Origin: JAVBQU01 sp031548675
GTDB taxonomy: Bacteria; Bacteroidota; Bacteroidia; Bacteroidales; P3
Length of the DNA stretch: 7,087 nt
Reading direction: 5' to 3'
NCBI GenBank assembly: GCA_031548675.1
Contig: JAVBQU010000076.1
Location: forward strand, 1-7,087
The notes under the pieces were generated by a model. The model saw only the letters and a list, made by a program, of their open reading frames with translations, searched no databases and was not told the DNA's origin. How positions within the stretch are numbered: the stretch's first letter is position 1; each line of letters begins with the position of its first letter. The position numbers were made by a program, and so were the translations under genes. Positions 6,206 through 7,087 of this stretch are shown in pieces.

Positions 6206-7087
6206 ATGGACGTAAAAAAAATCTTAGCTGAAGTTGAAGCTAAAAATCCCGGACAACCCTTGTTTTTACAAGCGGTAACTGAAGTTTTGGAGACTATCAA
6301 AGAATATGTTGAAGCAAATCCAAAATATGATAAATATGCAATTATTGAAAGAATAGTTGAACCTGATCGTATCTTCCAATTCAAAGTTGAATGGGTTGAT
6401 GATAAAGGTCAAATTCAAGTAAATCGTGGTTTCCGCGTTCAATTTAACAATGCAATCGGACCTTACAAAGGTGGAATTCGTTTCCATCCTGCTGTAAATG
6501 TTGATACATTGAAATTCTTAGGTTTCGAACAAACTTTTAAAAATAGTTTGACAACATTACCTATGGGTGGTGGTAAAGGTGGTTCAGATTTTGATCCTAA
6601 AGGAAAATCAGAAATGGAAGTAATGCGTTTTTGCCAAGCTTTCATGTCTGAATTAGAAAAATATATTGGACCTGAAACTGACGTTCCTGCAGGGGATATT
6701 GGTGTTGCTGGTCGCGAAATTGGTTTCATGTATGGTATGTACAAAAAACTTCGTGTAGAAAATACCGGAGTTTTAACCGGAAAAGGTCGTAATTGGGGAG
6801 GTTCTATCCTTCGTCCAGAAGCTACTGGATATGGCGGGGTTTATTTTGTAAACAACATGCTGAAAGCTGCCGGAAAAGATATTAAAGGCAAAACTATTGC
6901 TTTATCAGGATTTGGTAATGTTGCTTGGGGTGCTGCTCTAAAAGCTACTGAATTAGGAGCTAAAGTAGTTGCTATTTCTGGACCTGATGGTTATATTCAT
7001 GATGCGGAAGGTTTGAATGCTGAAAAAATTCAATACATGACTGAATTATTGGCTACTCGTGAAAACGTAGTTGCTCCTTTCGCTAAA
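6206..7087 (+). CDS. gdhA: Glutamate dehydrogenase (hexameric class), 3' end missing
   Basis: This enzyme interconverts glutamate with 2-oxoglutarate and ammonia in the cytoplasm, using NAD(P). The 294 codons seen run open to the window's end; the family is about 445 residues, so roughly 150 are missing. Visible marks are the substrate-loop GPYKGGIRFHP (85-95), LPMGGGKGGSDFDPKGKS (118-135) with the catalytic Lys at 124, DVPAGDIGVAGREIGFMYG (159-177) with the catalytic Asp at 164, RPEATGYG (203-210) and the Rossmann turn SGFGNVAWGA (234-243). The coenzyme loop reads SGPDGYIHD (258-266). F236, P260 and D261 correspond to residues that favour NAD in Clostridium symbiosum GDH, so NAD or dual use is as likely as the usual NADP-specific label. 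The ATG at 6206 gives an N-terminus of normal length (MDVKKILAEVEAKNPGQ). It has its own promoter and a leader with a terminator-like hairpin. Confidence 0.97.
   Translation, partial: MDVKKILAEVEAKNPGQPLFLQAVTEVLETIKEYVEANPKYDKYAIIERIVEPDRIFQFKVEWVDDKGQIQVNRGFRVQFNNAIGPYKGGIRFHPAVNVDTLKFLGFEQTFKNSLTTLPMGGGKGGSDFDPKGKSEMEVMRFCQAFMSELEKYIGPETDVPAGDIGVAGREIGFMYGMYKKLRVENTGVLTGKGRNWGGSILRPEATGYGGVYFVNNMLKAAGKDIKGKTIALSGFGNVAWGAALKATELGAKVVAISGPDGYIHDAEGLNAEKIQYMTELLATRENVVAPFAK

Noticed and set aside
6172..6744. Three overlapping open frames on the - strand
   Set aside because: They lie opposite the well-conserved glutamate dehydrogenase, overlap each other and show no family motif; they are shadows.

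Overview
The window reads as an AT-rich chromosomal segment from a member of the Bacteroidota, probably Bacteroidales. Four things point there: a TonB whose N-terminus carries the NKAYGAY-R motif typical of Bacteroidota TonB proteins, two successive ExbD paralogues after one ExbB, start codons preceded by A-rich sequence instead of Shine-Dalgarno motifs, and a near-perfect Bacteroidota-type promoter (TTG, 19 bp, TAATTTTG) in front of the last gene. All supported genes are on the + strand.

Region 1 (1-3132) is an energy-transduction operon. It holds the 3' part of an exbB/tolQ/motA-family proton-channel gene, exbD-1, exbD-2, tonB and a 63-residue two-helix membrane protein. Gaps are 51, 92, 26 and 4 nt. 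The 92-nt gap holds a strong hairpin, and the operon closes with an 18-bp stem-loop at 3092-3132. ExbB/ExbD turn proton flow at the inner membrane into motion, and TonB passes it to outer-membrane transporters. In Bacteroidota these are typically SusC-type and siderophore receptors; none is encoded here.

Region 2 (3233-5986) is a two-gene unit: a PstS-like substrate-binding lipoprotein and, 22 nt later, a secreted 569-residue TPR protein. It ends in a textbook terminator with a T-tract. No pstC, pstA or pstB permease/ATPase gene is present. The phosphate-binding loop is altered, so phosphate transport is doubtful. The position next to exb/tonB suggests a shared envelope function (inference).

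Region 3 (5987-7087) is the promoter, a roughly 150-nt leader and the first 294 codons of a hexameric-type glutamate dehydrogenase. The leader contains a hairpin followed by seven T, placed before the gene, which suggests attenuation or a short independent RNA. The coenzyme pocket carries residues known from NAD-dependent clostridial enzymes rather than from the E. coli NADP enzyme.

The most interesting leads are the gdhA leader terminator, the divergent PstS-like/TPR pair tied to the TonB motor, and the insertions that split the periplasmic domains of both ExbD proteins. I saw no mobile element, CRISPR array, tRNA or rRNA.
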